Assembly: GCF_002770725.1 (NCBI RefSeq)
Contig: NZ_NQVN01000001.1
Span: forward strand, 186,001 to 250,000
Source: Pleomorphomonas carboxyditropha
GTDB lineage: Bacteria > Pseudomonadota > Alphaproteobacteria > Rhizobiales > Pleomorphomonadaceae
Direction of reading: 5' to 3'
Length of the DNA: 64,000 nucleotides
In this document: positions 51,782-62,837 of the stretch, piece by piece
Position numbering within the stretch: the first letter of the stretch is position 1
Layout of the letters: every line of letters begins with the position of its first letter
Program-made: the position numbers and the translations under genes
Notes under the pieces: model-generated
Told to the model about the DNA's origin: nothing
Database searches by the model: none
Seen by the model: the letters and a program-made list of their open reading frames with translations, nothing else

Positions 51782-52396
51782 ATGCCGATGCTCGACCGCT
51801 TCTATCTCATCATCGACCGCGCCGCCTGGCTGCCGCGCCTGCTGCCGCTTGGGCTGAAGCTGGCGCAGATCCGCACCAAGGCGCCGGATATCGAGACGCG
51901 GCGGCGCGAAATCCGCGACTCGCTCGCCCTCTGCAAGGCGGCCGGCGCCACGTGCGTGGTCAACGATCACTGGCGGGAGGCGATCGAATTCGGCGCCGAG
52001 TGGCTGCATCTCGGCCAGGAGGATCTCGACACCGCCGACCTCGCGGCCATCCGCAAGGCCGGCATTCGCCTCGGCGTTTCCACCGCCAACCGGGCGGAGC
52101 TCGACCGGGCGCTCGCCGTCGATCCGCACCACGTGGCGCTCGGGCCGATCTGGTCGACCGTCTCCAAGGACGACGCGGCGCCGGCCAGCGGCCCGGAGTT
52201 GCTGACCGAGTGGAAGCGCATCGCCAAGCGGCCGCTGGTGGCGATCGGCGGCATCTCGCTCGACCGGGCGCCGATCTGCTGGGGCGCCGGCGCCGACAGC
52301 GTGGCGGTGATCTCCGACGTGCTGTCGGCCGCCGATCCCGAGGCACGGCTCACCCAATGGCTCGACGCGGCGAAATCCTGGGAGGCGCGGCCATGA
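51782..52396 (+). CDS. thiE: Thiamine phosphate synthase
   Basis: The 204-residue TIM-barrel protein has [40 protein letters not shown] containing the ND of the substrate site, [40 protein letters not shown] and [11 protein letters not shown]. It joins the pyrimidine and thiazole halves of thiamin. It is somewhat divergent from classical ThiE (HLGQED kept, GPIWST in place of GPIFPT). The stop overlaps the thiD start. Confidence 0.88.
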   Translation: MPMLDRFYLIIDRAAWLPRLLPLGLKLAQIRTKAPDIETRRREIRDSLALCKAAGATCVVNDHWREAIEFGAEWLHLGQEDLDTADLAAIRKAGIRLGVSTANRAELDRALAVDPHHVALGPIWSTVSKDDAAPASGPELLTEWKRIAKRPLVAIGGISLDRAPICWGAGADSVAVISDVLSAADPEARLTQWLDAAKSWEARP

Positions 52397-53190
52397 CGGC
52401 GATCGCGGTCACCATCGCCGGTTCGGATTCGGGCGGCGGCGCCGGCATCCAGGCCGACCTCAAGACCTTCTCGGCGCTCGGCGTCTACGGCGCGTCGGTG
52501 ATCACCGCGCTGACGGCGCAGAATACGCGCGGCGTGACGGCGATCCACGAGGCGCCGGCCGACTTCGTGCGCGCCGAGATCGACGCCGTGTTCTCCGATC
52601 TTGCCGTCAATGCGGTGAAGATCGGCATGCTGGCCAGCCCGGAGCTGATCCGCACCGTCGCCGCCGGCCTCAGGGATTACGGCCAGAGCCGCGTCGTACT
52701 CGATCCGGTGATGGTGGCGACCTCCGGCGACAGCCTTCTCAAGGGCGAGGCGGTGGCGACGCTGCGCGACGAGCTGTTCCCGCTGGCCAGCCTGATCACG
52801 CCCAACCTGCCGGAAGCCGGCAAGCTGCTGGGCCGGACCGTCGGCGAGACGCCGGACGACATGCTGGCGGCGGCGCGCGAGCTCAAGTCGCTCGGCCCGC
52901 AGGCGGTGCTGGTCAAGGGCGGACACGGCAGCGGCGCCGAAAGCGCCGATCTCTATCTCGACGGCGAGGGGGAGCGCTGGCTGACGGCACCGCGCCACGC
53001 GACGCGCAACACCCACGGCACCGGCTGCACGCTGTCGTCGGCCATCGCCGCCGGTCTCGCCAAGGGGCTCGACCTGGCCGCCGCCGTTTCCGAGGGCAAG
53101 GCCTATGTGACGGCGGCCATCGTCGCCGCCGACCGGCTGGAGATCGGCCACGGCCACGGCCCGGTGCATCACTTCCACGCCTGGTGGTGA
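52393..53190 (+). CDS. thiD: Hydroxymethylpyrimidine/phosphomethylpyrimidine kinase
   Basis: The 265-residue ribokinase-fold protein has [58 protein letters not shown] and the anion-hole motif [20 protein letters not shown]. It phosphorylates HMP twice for thiamin synthesis. It overlaps thiE by four bases and ends one base from the convergent LysR gene. Confidence 0.94.
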   Translation: MTAIAVTIAGSDSGGGAGIQADLKTFSALGVYGASVITALTAQNTRGVTAIHEAPADFVRAEIDAVFSDLAVNAVKIGMLASPELIRTVAAGLRDYGQSRVVLDPVMVATSGDSLLKGEAVATLRDELFPLASLITPNLPEAGKLLGRTVGETPDDMLAAARELKSLGPQAVLVKGGHGSGAESADLYLDGEGERWLTAPRHATRNTHGTGCTLSSAIAAGLAKGLDLAAAVSEGKAYVTAAIVAADRLEIGHGHGPVHHFHAWW

Positions 53191-53191
53191 G

Positions 53192-54049
53192 TTAGCCTTG
53201 GCCGAGCCGGCGGCTCACCGTCGCGTCGATCCAGCGTGCGACGGCGCGCACCGCCGGCGCCTTGCCACGCTCCGGATGGGCGAGGCGGTAAACGTCGCGG
53301 ACGGCGGCGCCGCGCGTGCCGGCGACTTCGGAGAAGCGGTGATCGGCGTCGCCCATCAGGACCGGCAGCATGACCGCCGCGCCGGTCGATACGGCGGCCT
53401 CGGCCAGCACGTCGAGCCGGTTGGAGCGGGCGAGAACGCGGGCATCCGGCCGTAGCGCCTGGAGGGCGATCGCCTCCGGCAATTCGGCGTAATCCTGGCC
53501 ATAGGCGACCACCCTGCCCGAATGCGCGCCGTCCTTCGGGCGGTAGAGGGCGAAGGGGAGGCGGCCCAACCGGCGGATGGTGGCGGTGTCCTGCGGTCCC
53601 CGACCGAGCCGCACGGCGAGATCGGCTTGCCGCTCCTCGAAGCTGACGCTGCGATCCTCGATCGCCAGTTCCACCTCGATATCGGTATGAGCAGTGGCAA
53701 GCTCGCCAAGCGCCGGCGCCAAAACAAGGCGATGAACGAGCCCGAGGCTGGAAACGCGGACGCTGCCGGCCGCCTTCTGCCGCGAGCGGCGCAGCCGGCC
53801 GCCGGCTTCCTCGGCAACCGCCGCCATGGCGGACAGTTGCGGCAGGATCGCCCTGAGAAGCGGCGTCGGCCGCAGGCGGCGATCGATGCGGTCGAACAAC
53901 GCCGCCCCGAGCCGCGCCTCGATGCGGCCGAGGCGACGGGCGGCGGTGGTCTGGTCGACGCCCAGCCGGCGGGCCGCCTCGCTCAGCGTGCCGCCGGCGA
54001 CGATCTCGCTCACCAGTTCCAGCTCGTCCCAACGCATGTCTGCGTTCAT
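53192..54049 (-). CDS. LysR family transcriptional regulator
   Basis: The product (about 285 residues) has a LysR HTH (RWDELELVSEIVAGGTLSEA then ARRLGVDQTTAARRLGRIEA) and a LysR substrate domain (GSVRVSSLGLVHRLVLAPAL, LAVRLGRGPQDTATIRRLGR). Starts at 54067, 54049 and 54037 are all possible; none has a clear ribosome site, and 54049 is a compromise. It is divergent from the isochorismatase-type gene, which is the likely target. Confidence 0.87.
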   Translation of the reverse strand: MNADMRWDELELVSEIVAGGTLSEAARRLGVDQTTAARRLGRIEARLGAALFDRIDRRLRPTPLLRAILPQLSAMAAVAEEAGGRLRRSRQKAAGSVRVSSLGLVHRLVLAPALGELATAHTDIEVELAIEDRSVSFEERQADLAVRLGRGPQDTATIRRLGRLPFALYRPKDGAHSGRVVAYGQDYAELPEAIALQALRPDARVLARSNRLDVLAEAAVSTGAAVMLPVLMGDADHRFSEVAGTRGAAVRDVYRLAHPERGKAPAVRAVARWIDATVSRRLGQG

Positions 54050-54135
54050 GCAGATGATACCCCGCATATCGCCGGTTCCCTGCGTCGATGCAGAGCGTAT
54101 CCTTGCCTGGAGGTCAAGCAGGAAAGGACATCCGC

Positions 54136-54723
54136 ATGCCGCGCACGCTCAACGAAATTTTCGGCCGATCGCTGGCGCCGGCCCGCCTCGGCGTGGCGCC
54201 GCTGGTGCTGATCGACGGCCAGAACGATTATCTCGCCGGACCGCTGGCGCTTGCCGGCGTCGAGGCGGCGGTGGAGGCGGCCGGCCGCCTGCTCGATGCG
54301 GCGCGGGCGCGCGGCTCGAAGGTGGTCCACGTCGTCCAGCGCGGCGCCGCCGGTGGGCTGTTCGATCTCGACGGTCGCGGCGGCGCGATCGTCGACCGGC
54401 TGGCGCCGCGGGCCGGCGAGAGCGTGGTGATCAAGACGCGGCCGAACGGCTTTTCCGACACGTCGCTGCTCGCTGAGCTCGAAGACCTCGGCGGCGAGCT
54501 GATCGTCGCCGGTTTCATGACGCACAATTGCGTTTCCTCGACCGCCCGCGCCGCCCTCGACCTCGGCTTGATGCCGACCGTCGTCGCCGACGCCACCGCC
54601 ACGCGCGACCTGCCGATATCCGGCGGAATCGTGACGGCCGCCGATCTCCAGAGGGCGGAACTCGCTGCTCTCGCCGACCGGCACGCCTTGGTGGTCGCCG
54701 TGGCCGATCTTCTCCGAGGCTGA
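54136..54723 (+). CDS. Isochorismatase-type cysteine hydrolase
   Basis: The start at 54136 follows AGGAAAGGA. The 195-residue product shows the family triad: Asp in VLIDGQNDYLAG, Lys in VVIKTRPNGF, and Cys in IVAGFMTHNCVSSTARAALD. The family splits vinyl ethers, amides or nicotinamide; the residues around the Cys (MTHNCV) are those of general cysteine hydrolases rather than nicotinamidase. Substrate unknown. It is divergent from a LysR gene. Confidence 0.9.
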   Translation: MPRTLNEIFGRSLAPARLGVAPLVLIDGQNDYLAGPLALAGVEAAVEAAGRLLDAARARGSKVVHVVQRGAAGGLFDLDGRGGAIVDRLAPRAGESVVIKTRPNGFSDTSLLAELEDLGGELIVAGFMTHNCVSSTARAALDLGLMPTVVADATATRDLPISGGIVTAADLQRAELAALADRHALVVAVADLLRG

Positions 54724-54896
54724 CGCGATTGTCGGCAGACATGGTTACTTGGGGGATTTCAACAGCTTGTCCCGGGGTATGCGCATATTTCGCAATCGAA
54801 CCAAGCCGAAGGCACTAGCCTTGCTCCATTAGTCTCCCTAATATTCCGCGCCAATCGGCGGAACATACGCGGGCAGTCGCCTAGCATGGGAGTAAC

Positions 54897-56546
<1,650 letters not shown>

Positions 56547-56558
56547 TTTTCCGAGATG

Positions 56559-56590
56559 GCCGGCGGCGGCCCGCCGCCGGCGTTTCCCGT
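56559..56590 (+). terminator. GC-rich stem-loop after pgi
   Basis: An almost continuous palindrome GCCGGCGGCGG/CCGCCGCCGGC (56559-56581) is followed by GTTTCCCGT, a weak T-tract. It lies twelve bases after the pgi stop. Confidence 0.65.
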
Positions 56591-56784
56591 GTCGGTTTTT
56601 CCACCGCAATGGCGGACACGGTTTGATAGGGATTGCGAAAAGTCGGCCGATGCCAACGCCGGCCGATTGTGTATATTCAAACAAGGGGAAACCGGCCGGC
56701 ACGGCATCGTCCGATGCATCGGCCGACCGCCGTCCAGCCGATGAGAGCCGGCGGCGCCAAGGGATCGCCGATCTGGAGGAACGG

Positions 56785-57477
56785 ATGTACGAGTTTCAGG
56801 AGTTCGAAAACGGCGCCGCGCTCGCCGACGCGTTGACCGTCGAGGTCGCCGGCGCGCTCGCCCATGCCATCCGTCTGCACGGCAAGGCGGCGCTGGCGCT
56901 GTCGGGGGGCAAGACGCCGGTGCGTTTCCTCGAGGCGATGTCGCGCTATCGCATGCCTTGGAACGACGTGATCGTGACGCTGGTCGACGAGCGCTGGGTG
57001 CCGGAGACGCACGAGCGCTCCAACGCCGGCCTCGCCCGTCGCCACCTGCTCAAGGGGCCGCTCAGCAACATCGAGTTCGTGCCGCTCTACCGGCCGGTGC
57101 CGACGCCCGAGGAGGCGGTGGCCGAGGTGGGCAGGACGATCGCCGACCTGCCGCTGCCGTTCGCCGCCGTCGTGCTCGGCATGGGCGAGGACGGCCACAC
57201 TGCCTCCTTCTATCCGGGCGGCGACAACCTGGCGGCCGCCAACTCGCCGGACTGCAAGGCGCAGGTGATGGCGATTCGCGCCGAGGCGGCGGGCGAGCCG
57301 CGCATCACGCTGACCCTGCCGCTGCTGCTCGCCGCCGACGAGATCCTGCTGCATATCGAGGGCGCCGACAAGCGCGCCGCCTTCGACAGGGCGGTGGCCG
57401 GCGACGACGTGATGGAAATGCCGGTGCGCAGCCTCCTGAAGTCGGAAAAGCTGGTGAAGGTTCTCTGGTGCCCGTAA
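56785..57477 (+). CDS. pgl: 6-phosphogluconolactonase
   Basis: The start at 56785 follows GGAGGAACGG. The 230-residue product has LALSGGKTPVRFLEAMSRY, WNDVIVTLVDERWVPETHER and the active-site GMGEDGHTASFYPG. It hydrolyses 6-phosphogluconolactone in the oxidative pentose phosphate and Entner-Doudoroff routes. zwf and edd, its common partners, are not in the window; pgi precedes it by 238 bases. Confidence 0.94.
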   Translation: MYEFQEFENGAALADALTVEVAGALAHAIRLHGKAALALSGGKTPVRFLEAMSRYRMPWNDVIVTLVDERWVPETHERSNAGLARRHLLKGPLSNIEFVPLYRPVPTPEEAVAEVGRTIADLPLPFAAVVLGMGEDGHTASFYPGGDNLAAANSPDCKAQVMAIRAEAAGEPRITLTLPLLLAADEILLHIEGADKRAAFDRAVAGDDVMEMPVRSLLKSEKLVKVLWCP

Positions 57478-57508
57478 GCGCCTGACCCGAACCGATTCTT
57501 CTGGCATG

Positions 57509-57540
57509 CGGCCCGGTCTTGACCGGGCCGTTTTGCTTTT
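57509..57540 (+). terminator. Rho-independent terminator after pgl
   Basis: The stem CGGCCCGGTC (57509-57518) with GACCGGGCCG (57521-57530) is followed by TTTTGCTTTT (57531-57540). It is a clear intrinsic terminator about 30 bases after the pgl stop. Confidence 0.9.
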
Positions 57541-57771
57541 GATGCCAACGATTTTCGAAAGGATCGCCGGTATTCGGCTCGCCGAGCGGCCATGTCGGCG
57601 GCTTCGCTTGGCCATATGGGGGCTGAGTGGTCCCCCTGATCACCGTTTGGAGGCAAATAGGCGTCTTTGTCATAAAACTGAGAAGCTGCCGGGACAAAAG
57701 GAGGTATCGGGATCGGCGAGTTGCCATTGATTCCCGCCTCGGAGAAGATGCAGCGTGCATCTTTGTTTGCC

Positions 57772-58575
57772 ATGACGGACGCCAATACTACTCGAAGCCT
57801 CAGAGCGCTGTTCCTGTCCGACATTCATCTCGGTACGCGCGACTGCCAGGCCGATCTTCTGCTCGATTTCATGCGCGTTCACGAGGCGGAGACGATCTAT
57901 CTGGTCGGCGATATCGTCGACGGCTGGCGGATGCGCCGCTCCTGGTTCTGGACGCAGAGCCACAACGACGTGGTGCAGAAGCTGCTGCGCAAGGCCCGCA
58001 AGGGCGCCCGCGTCGTCTATATCCCCGGCAACCACGACGAATTCCTGCGCGACTATCTCGGCACGCATTTCGGCGGCGTCGAGGTGATGGACCGCTGCGT
58101 GCACGAGGCGGCCGACGGCCGCCGCTACCTGGTCATCCACGGCGACCAGTTCGACGTGGTGGTGCGGCACGCCCGCTGGCTCGCCTATTTCGGCGACTGG
58201 GCCTACGAGGTGGCGCTGTGGACCAATACCTGGATCAACAAGATCAGGCGCTTCGTCGGGCTGCCCTACTGGTCGCTGTCGGCCTGGGCCAAGCTCCGGG
58301 TGAAGAATGCCGTCAACTTCATCGGCGCCTTCGAGGATGCGCTCGCCTACGAGGCGCGGCGTGTCGGCGCCGACGGCGTCATCTGCGGCCATATTCACCA
58401 TGCCATCATGCGCGACATGAACGGCATCGCCTACGTCAATACCGGCGACTGGGTGGAGAGCTGCACGGCGGTCGCCGAGAACCATGACGGCAGCCTGGAG
58501 ATCATCCGCTGGACGCGCCTCGAGCACGAGCGCCGGACGCCGCTGATGCTGCCGCGCGCCGAGGCCGCCGAATGA
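57772..58575 (+). CDS. LpxH-like UDP-2,3-diacylglucosamine diphosphatase family metallophosphoesterase
   Basis: The start chosen is the ATG at 57772, which leaves a short lead before the first motif; an ATG at 57748 is possible. The 267-residue product has all metallophosphoesterase blocks: FLSDIHLGTRDCQADLLLDF, YLVGDIVDGWRM, IPGNHDEFLRDYLG, VIHGDQFDVVVRHARWL and GVICGHIHHAIM. It resembles the group related to LpxH. Overlap with a glycosyltransferase gene (ATGA) suggests a joint role in glycolipid or envelope synthesis, which is inference. Confidence 0.88.
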   Translation: MTDANTTRSLRALFLSDIHLGTRDCQADLLLDFMRVHEAETIYLVGDIVDGWRMRRSWFWTQSHNDVVQKLLRKARKGARVVYIPGNHDEFLRDYLGTHFGGVEVMDRCVHEAADGRRYLVIHGDQFDVVVRHARWLAYFGDWAYEVALWTNTWINKIRRFVGLPYWSLSAWAKLRVKNAVNFIGAFEDALAYEARRVGADGVICGHIHHAIMRDMNGIAYVNTGDWVESCTAVAENHDGSLEIIRWTRLEHERRTPLMLPRAEAAE

Positions 58576-59630
58576 CGCGCATCACCGTCGTCACCGACGC
58601 CTGGCATCCGCAGGTCAACGGCGTCGTCCGCTCGATCGAGCGTACCAACGCCGAGCTCGTCGCCATGGGCGCCGAGGTCACCATGGTGACGCCCGACCTG
58701 TTCCGGACGCTGCCGCTGCCGAGCTATCCGGAGATCCGCGTCGCCATCTCCACCTATCGCCGCGTGGCGCGCGAGATCGAGCGCGGCCAGCCGTCCTACG
58801 TCCACATCGCCACCGAGGGGCCGCTCGGCCTCAAGGCGCGCAAGTGGTGCCGGCGCAACGGCATGCCGTATACGACGAGCTATCACACCCGCTTTCCCGA
58901 ATATGTGGCGGCGCGGCTGCCGGTGCCTCAGTCCTGGCTCTATGCGCTGGTCCGCCGCTTCCACAACGGCGGCGCCGGCTGCATGGTCGCCACCGACACG
59001 CTGGCGGCGGAGCTGTCGGCGCGCGGCTTCCGCAACCTGATGCGCTGGGGCCGCGGCATCGACGCCGACCTGTTCCGGCCGCGGCCGGACGAGGCAGGCG
59101 CGTTCGACCATCTGCCGCGGCCGATCTTCATCAACGTAGGCCGCGTCGCCGTCGAGAAGAACCTCGAGGCCTTCCTGGCGCTCGACCTGCCGGGCTCCAA
59201 GGTGGTGGTAGGCGACGGACCGCAGCGGGCCAGCCTAGAACGGCGCTATCCGAACGTCCATTTCGCTGGCGTCAAGATCGGCGAGGACCTCGCCCGCGCC
59301 TATGCCTCGGCCGACGTCTTCGTGTTCCCCTCGCGCACCGACACCTTCGGCAACGTGCTGCTGGAAGCCCTGGCCTCGGGCCTGCCGGTCGCCGCCTATC
59401 CGGTGATGGGGCCGCTCGACATCCTCGGCGACAGCGACGCCGGCATCCTCGACGAGGATCTCAGGGCGGCCTGCCTCGGTGCCCTTGCCATCGACCGGGC
59501 GGCGGCGCGCGAGCTGGCGCTGTCCTTCAGCTGGCGGCGGGCGGCGATGCAGTTCCTCGACAATGTCCGCCTTGCCAACGGCGAAACGCTCGACGCGCCG
59601 CCACCGCTGGTGGTCCCGGCCGTGGTGTGA
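58572..59630 (+). CDS. Glycosyltransferase family 4 protein
   Basis: The 352-residue GT-B protein has the donor-side loop WHPQVNGVVRSIERTNAELV, HIATEGPLGLKARKWC, SYHTRFPEYVAARLPVP, the sugar-nucleotide site FINVGRVAVEKNLEAFLAL and the C-terminal FVFPSRTDTFGNVLLEALAS (EX7E-like). It resembles plant-type and bacterial glycolipid alpha-glycosyltransferases. It overlaps the LpxH-like gene, so the two form one operon, probably for a membrane glycolipid. Confidence 0.88.
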   Translation: MTRITVVTDAWHPQVNGVVRSIERTNAELVAMGAEVTMVTPDLFRTLPLPSYPEIRVAISTYRRVAREIERGQPSYVHIATEGPLGLKARKWCRRNGMPYTTSYHTRFPEYVAARLPVPQSWLYALVRRFHNGGAGCMVATDTLAAELSARGFRNLMRWGRGIDADLFRPRPDEAGAFDHLPRPIFINVGRVAVEKNLEAFLALDLPGSKVVVGDGPQRASLERRYPNVHFAGVKIGEDLARAYASADVFVFPSRTDTFGNVLLEALASGLPVAAYPVMGPLDILGDSDAGILDEDLRAACLGALAIDRAAARELALSFSWRRAAMQFLDNVRLANGETLDAPPPLVVPAVV

Positions 59631-60258
59631 ATTTCCGACACGCCTTTCGCCCGAAATGCTCCGGCTGCGACGGCAGTCTGGGTGAGGGAGCCCGATATCG
59701 GCCGCTCGCCCCGTTCTGCCCGAGGTCCCCCGCCTTCGCGGAGGATGACAATCTATATATATGATTTAATTATATAAATCTCGCCGAGACCTGCGGAGAC
59801 GGCCCCTCTCGGACCGAAGAAGGGTGCCACGTCCCGTCCGGGGCCAATTTCCGGGCCAGCTTGAGAAATAGCACGCGCGGGAATTTACCTGGGTACCAAT
59901 GTGCCGAGCTATCCCTTTGTTCCCCATATATAAAGCTGTCACCCTCATATAAAATTGTCATCCTCGCGCAGGCGAGGACCTCAGGCAGAACAAAGCTCAA
60001 CGCAGATATGGCGCTCCGGCAACGCAAGGCGCCTGATACGCCCTTCATCACCTTCTCGTCCTGAGGTCCTCGCCTTCGCGAGGATGACAATCTATGCGAA
60101 GCGACGCGCTCGGCGGCGAACGGCGTGACAGGAACGTTCGCGTACCTGCGAAGGCGGAGGACCTCAGGCAGAACGGGGCGCGGGGCGGATATCAGACGCC
60201 CTTCCGGCTGCGCCAGGGAGATGGTCCCGGGCAACTGCTCTCGTCGGCAAAAAAGGCC
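59631..60258. repeat. Intergenic cluster of four REP units, 628 bp
   Basis: No gene is seen in this long gap. Four REP units of the family in copies A and B lie at 59718-59750 (forward), 59956-59986 (reverse), 60060-60089 (forward) and about 60148-60169 (reverse), each with the core GAGGTCC...CTTCGCG...GGATGACA. An AT-rich stretch (59750-59780, TATATATATGATTTAATTAT) follows the first. The two pairs are spaced irregularly, unlike the 107-bp unit, which suggests repeated insertion and decay. Confidence 0.8.
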
Positions 60259-61461
60259 TCAGGAGAACAGCGCCTGCCGTTCGGCCTTGGTCATCCGGGC
60301 GAAGGGGTCGTCGATGTCGGCTTCCTTGCCCTGCTTGACGGTGTCCGACACTTCCTTCAGCGCCTCGATGGCCGTGTCGACGGCTTCGGAGGCGATGGCC
60401 AGCGCTTCGTCGGTCGGCTCCTCGCCGGCTTCCGGCGTGTCGTCGGGCTCGATGGCATCGAAGTCGATGCTGTCGGCCAGGGCCGCGGCATCCCCCGCCG
60501 TGTCGTCGCCGGTCTGGATGGCGTCGAAGTCGAGGCTGTCGGCCAGCGTCGCGGCGTCTTCCGCCGTGTCGTCGTCGGTCGGAATGGCGTCGAAGTCGAT
60601 CTGGCCGTCGGCGCCGACCATCGACGGGGCGGCGGCCTGTTCGAGGCCGGCCATGGCGTCGATGCGGTCGAAATCCATCTCGTCGATGGCGTGATTGGTC
60701 ACCGCGTCGAGGGCGGCCCGGTCGGCGTCGGCATCCTCGACCAGCAGGCCGTCGACGAGGTGCTGCTCGATGCCCTCGCCGGCCAACGCCGGGCCGTTGA
60801 GCAGGTGGGCATCGGGACGATGGTCGTGGGCGTTGAGGGCGACGCGCCGGTCGACCGAGGTGTTGTGCACCTCCTCCTCGTCCATGCCCCAGATCTCGAT
60901 CATCGCGTTGATGCGGTTCTCGAGATAGCGCAGCACCTGCACCACCTTCTGCGTCCGCTGGCCGGTCAGGTCCTGGAACGAGCAGGCCATGTAGATGTTG
61001 GTGGTCAGATTCTCGACGTCGTCGCAGAGCGCGTTGTCGACGCCGGCCTCGCGCATGGTCCAGGCGAGTTCCTGGATCTTCTCGGCCGAACCGAGGATCT
61101 CCGAGGTCGCCGCCTCGGTCTGCTCGACGATGGCGTCGAGCTCGTTGGAGGCGCGGTCGAAGCGGCTCAGCGGCGAGCGGCCATCGCTCTTGATCTGGGC
61201 GATCTCCAGCTTGGTGCGCTCGATGGCGTCCTTCATCTCGCCGATGTCGAGGCGGATGCGGTCGGCGTCGGGGCGGCGCTCGCGCTTCAAGATAGTCTCG
61301 AGCCGGCCGATGGCGCCGATCACCAGGTCGGTGTCGGCCGAACGATGACGCCGGGCATACTCGGAGAGGAACCAGCGTCCCTTCTCCGTCTCCATGACGG
61401 CGGCTTCGATGGCCTCGTAGTCGGATTCGCGCAACGGCGAGAGGGCTTGCGAATTTTCCAT
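60259..61461 (-). CDS. CheZ-like protein with acidic repeats
   Basis: The 400-residue product has a helical N-terminal half ending in YMACSFQDLTGQRTQKVVQV, which carries the QDxTGQ motif of the CheZ phosphatase family, and coiled-coil stretches (SRFDRASNELDAIVEQTEAA). The C-terminal 200 residues are acidic and contain two full and one partial copy of a 22-residue repeat (DFDAI, DDTA, LADS), then a short basic end AFRMTKAERQALF-like. CheZ removes phosphate from CheY. No other chemotaxis gene is in the window. The start at 61461 has only a weak ribosome site. Confidence 0.78.
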   Translation of the reverse strand: MENSQALSPLRESDYEAIEAAVMETEKGRWFLSEYARRHRSADTDLVIGAIGRLETILKRERRPDADRIRLDIGEMKDAIERTKLEIAQIKSDGRSPLSRFDRASNELDAIVEQTEAATSEILGSAEKIQELAWTMREAGVDNALCDDVENLTTNIYMACSFQDLTGQRTQKVVQVLRYLENRINAMIEIWGMDEEEVHNTSVDRRVALNAHDHRPDAHLLNGPALAGEGIEQHLVDGLLVEDADADRAALDAVTNHAIDEMDFDRIDAMAGLEQAAAPSMVGADGQIDFDAIPTDDDTAEDAATLADSLDFDAIQTGDDTAGDAAALADSIDFDAIEPDDTPEAGEEPTDEALAIASEAVDTAIEALKEVSDTVKQGKEADIDDPFARMTKAERQALFS

Positions 61462-61612
61462 ATTTTCGCCGCAGACCCCTTTGTAGACTAAACGGATACA
61501 GCTACAGGTAAAGTGTCGGCCGGAAACAGGCAAGCGATTCAGATCGGCGAGCCGCCATCATCGGCACGAATCCTTCACAACGAGTTTATTCCGAGTTGCT
61601 CTGTTGACAAGA

Positions 61613-62833
61613 ATGATCGGGCGGTTTGCCCCCGCCTATTTGATGGGCGCCTTCTATGCCATCGCCTTCTTCGTCAACGGCGTGCTGACTCCGTTCTTTC
61701 CGGTTCTCCTGCAGGTCAAGGGCCTGAGCGGCGAACAGATCGCCTTCGTGCTGGCGACGCCGCAGGTGATGCGCATGTTCACCATGCCGGTGGTCAGCGG
61801 CCTGTCGGACCGGGCGCGCGACCGGCGCCAGGTGATGGCCGGCCTGATCGGCCTGACGCTCGGCTTCTCCATGCTGTTCGGCTTCGCCCAGGGCGATCTC
61901 GCGGTGATGGCCGTCGGCTCCATCCTCCTGGTGCTGTCCTACTGCGTCGGACCGCTCGCCGACGCCTTCGCCATGATCATGGAGCGCCACGGCCTCGGCG
62001 AATACGGCAAGATGCGGCTGTGGGGCTCGGCGTCGTTCATTCTCGGCAATATCGTCGGCGGCTATGCCATGGAGCATTCCGGGTCGACGGCGGTCTATTT
62101 CCTGGTGCTGTTCGGCTTCGCCATCGCCCTTCTGTCCACCGTCGCCATTCCGCCGGCGCCGCCGGCCGCCGCGCCGTCTTCCGCGGCGGCGCTCACCGTG
62201 CTGCGCAAGCCGGCCTTCCTGGCCGTGCTGCTCGGCCACGCGGTCAATCAGGCGGGACACGCCGCGCTCTACAGCTTCGGCACCATCCTGTGGCGGGCCA
62301 ACGGCTTTTCGGACTTCACCATCGGCATCTTCTGGGCCGTCGGCGTCATCGCCGAGATCATCCTGTTCGCGCTGGCCGGGCGGATGTTCCGCGTCGTGTC
62401 GCCGCTGAAGCTGATGGCCGGCGGCGCGGTGATCGGCTGCCTGCGCTGGCTGCTGTTCGCGATGGACCTGCCGCTGTTGCCGACGCTGGCGCTGCAGGTG
62501 ATGCACGCCGGCTCCTTCGCGCTCGCCCATATCGGGCTGATGCGCTTCCTGCGCGAGGTGGTGCCGACCGAGCGCGCCGCCTCGGCGCAGGGCACCTTCG
62601 TCATCTTCAACGGCCTTGCCATGGCGCTCGGCACGGCGCTGGCCGGCCGGCTGGTGCCGACGCTCGGCTCGGATACCTATGTGGTGATGTCGGTCTTCCC
62701 GATCCTCGGGCTGATCATCCTGACGGCGGCCGGCGGCGGCGCCCGGCGTCTGCCGGCCCACGACGCGACGTTCCGCGTCACCGGGGGCGAGGACCTGATG
62801 CCGGCGCCGAGCCCGGACGCGCCGGCCCGCTGA
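61613..62833 (+). CDS. MFS transporter (MFS_1-like, phenylpropionate permease group)
   Basis: The start chosen is the ATG at 61613; a TTG three codons earlier is possible. The 406-residue protein has twelve hydrophobic helices (FAPAYLMGAFYAIAFFVNGV, VLTPFFPVLLQVKGLSGEQI) and the HcaT-like MERHGLGEYGKMRLWGSASF then ILGNIVGGY. The group includes carriers of phenylpropionate and other small acids and nucleosides. It is divergent from the CheZ-like gene and ends four bases from the convergent epimerase gene. Confidence 0.87.
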   Translation: MIGRFAPAYLMGAFYAIAFFVNGVLTPFFPVLLQVKGLSGEQIAFVLATPQVMRMFTMPVVSGLSDRARDRRQVMAGLIGLTLGFSMLFGFAQGDLAVMAVGSILLVLSYCVGPLADAFAMIMERHGLGEYGKMRLWGSASFILGNIVGGYAMEHSGSTAVYFLVLFGFAIALLSTVAIPPAPPAAAPSSAAALTVLRKPAFLAVLLGHAVNQAGHAALYSFGTILWRANGFSDFTIGIFWAVGVIAEIILFALAGRMFRVVSPLKLMAGGAVIGCLRWLLFAMDLPLLPTLALQVMHAGSFALAHIGLMRFLREVVPTERAASAQGTFVIFNGLAMALGTALAGRLVPTLGSDTYVVMSVFPILGLIILTAAGGGARRLPAHDATFRVTGGEDLMPAPSPDAPAR

Positions 62834-62837
62834 GCCA

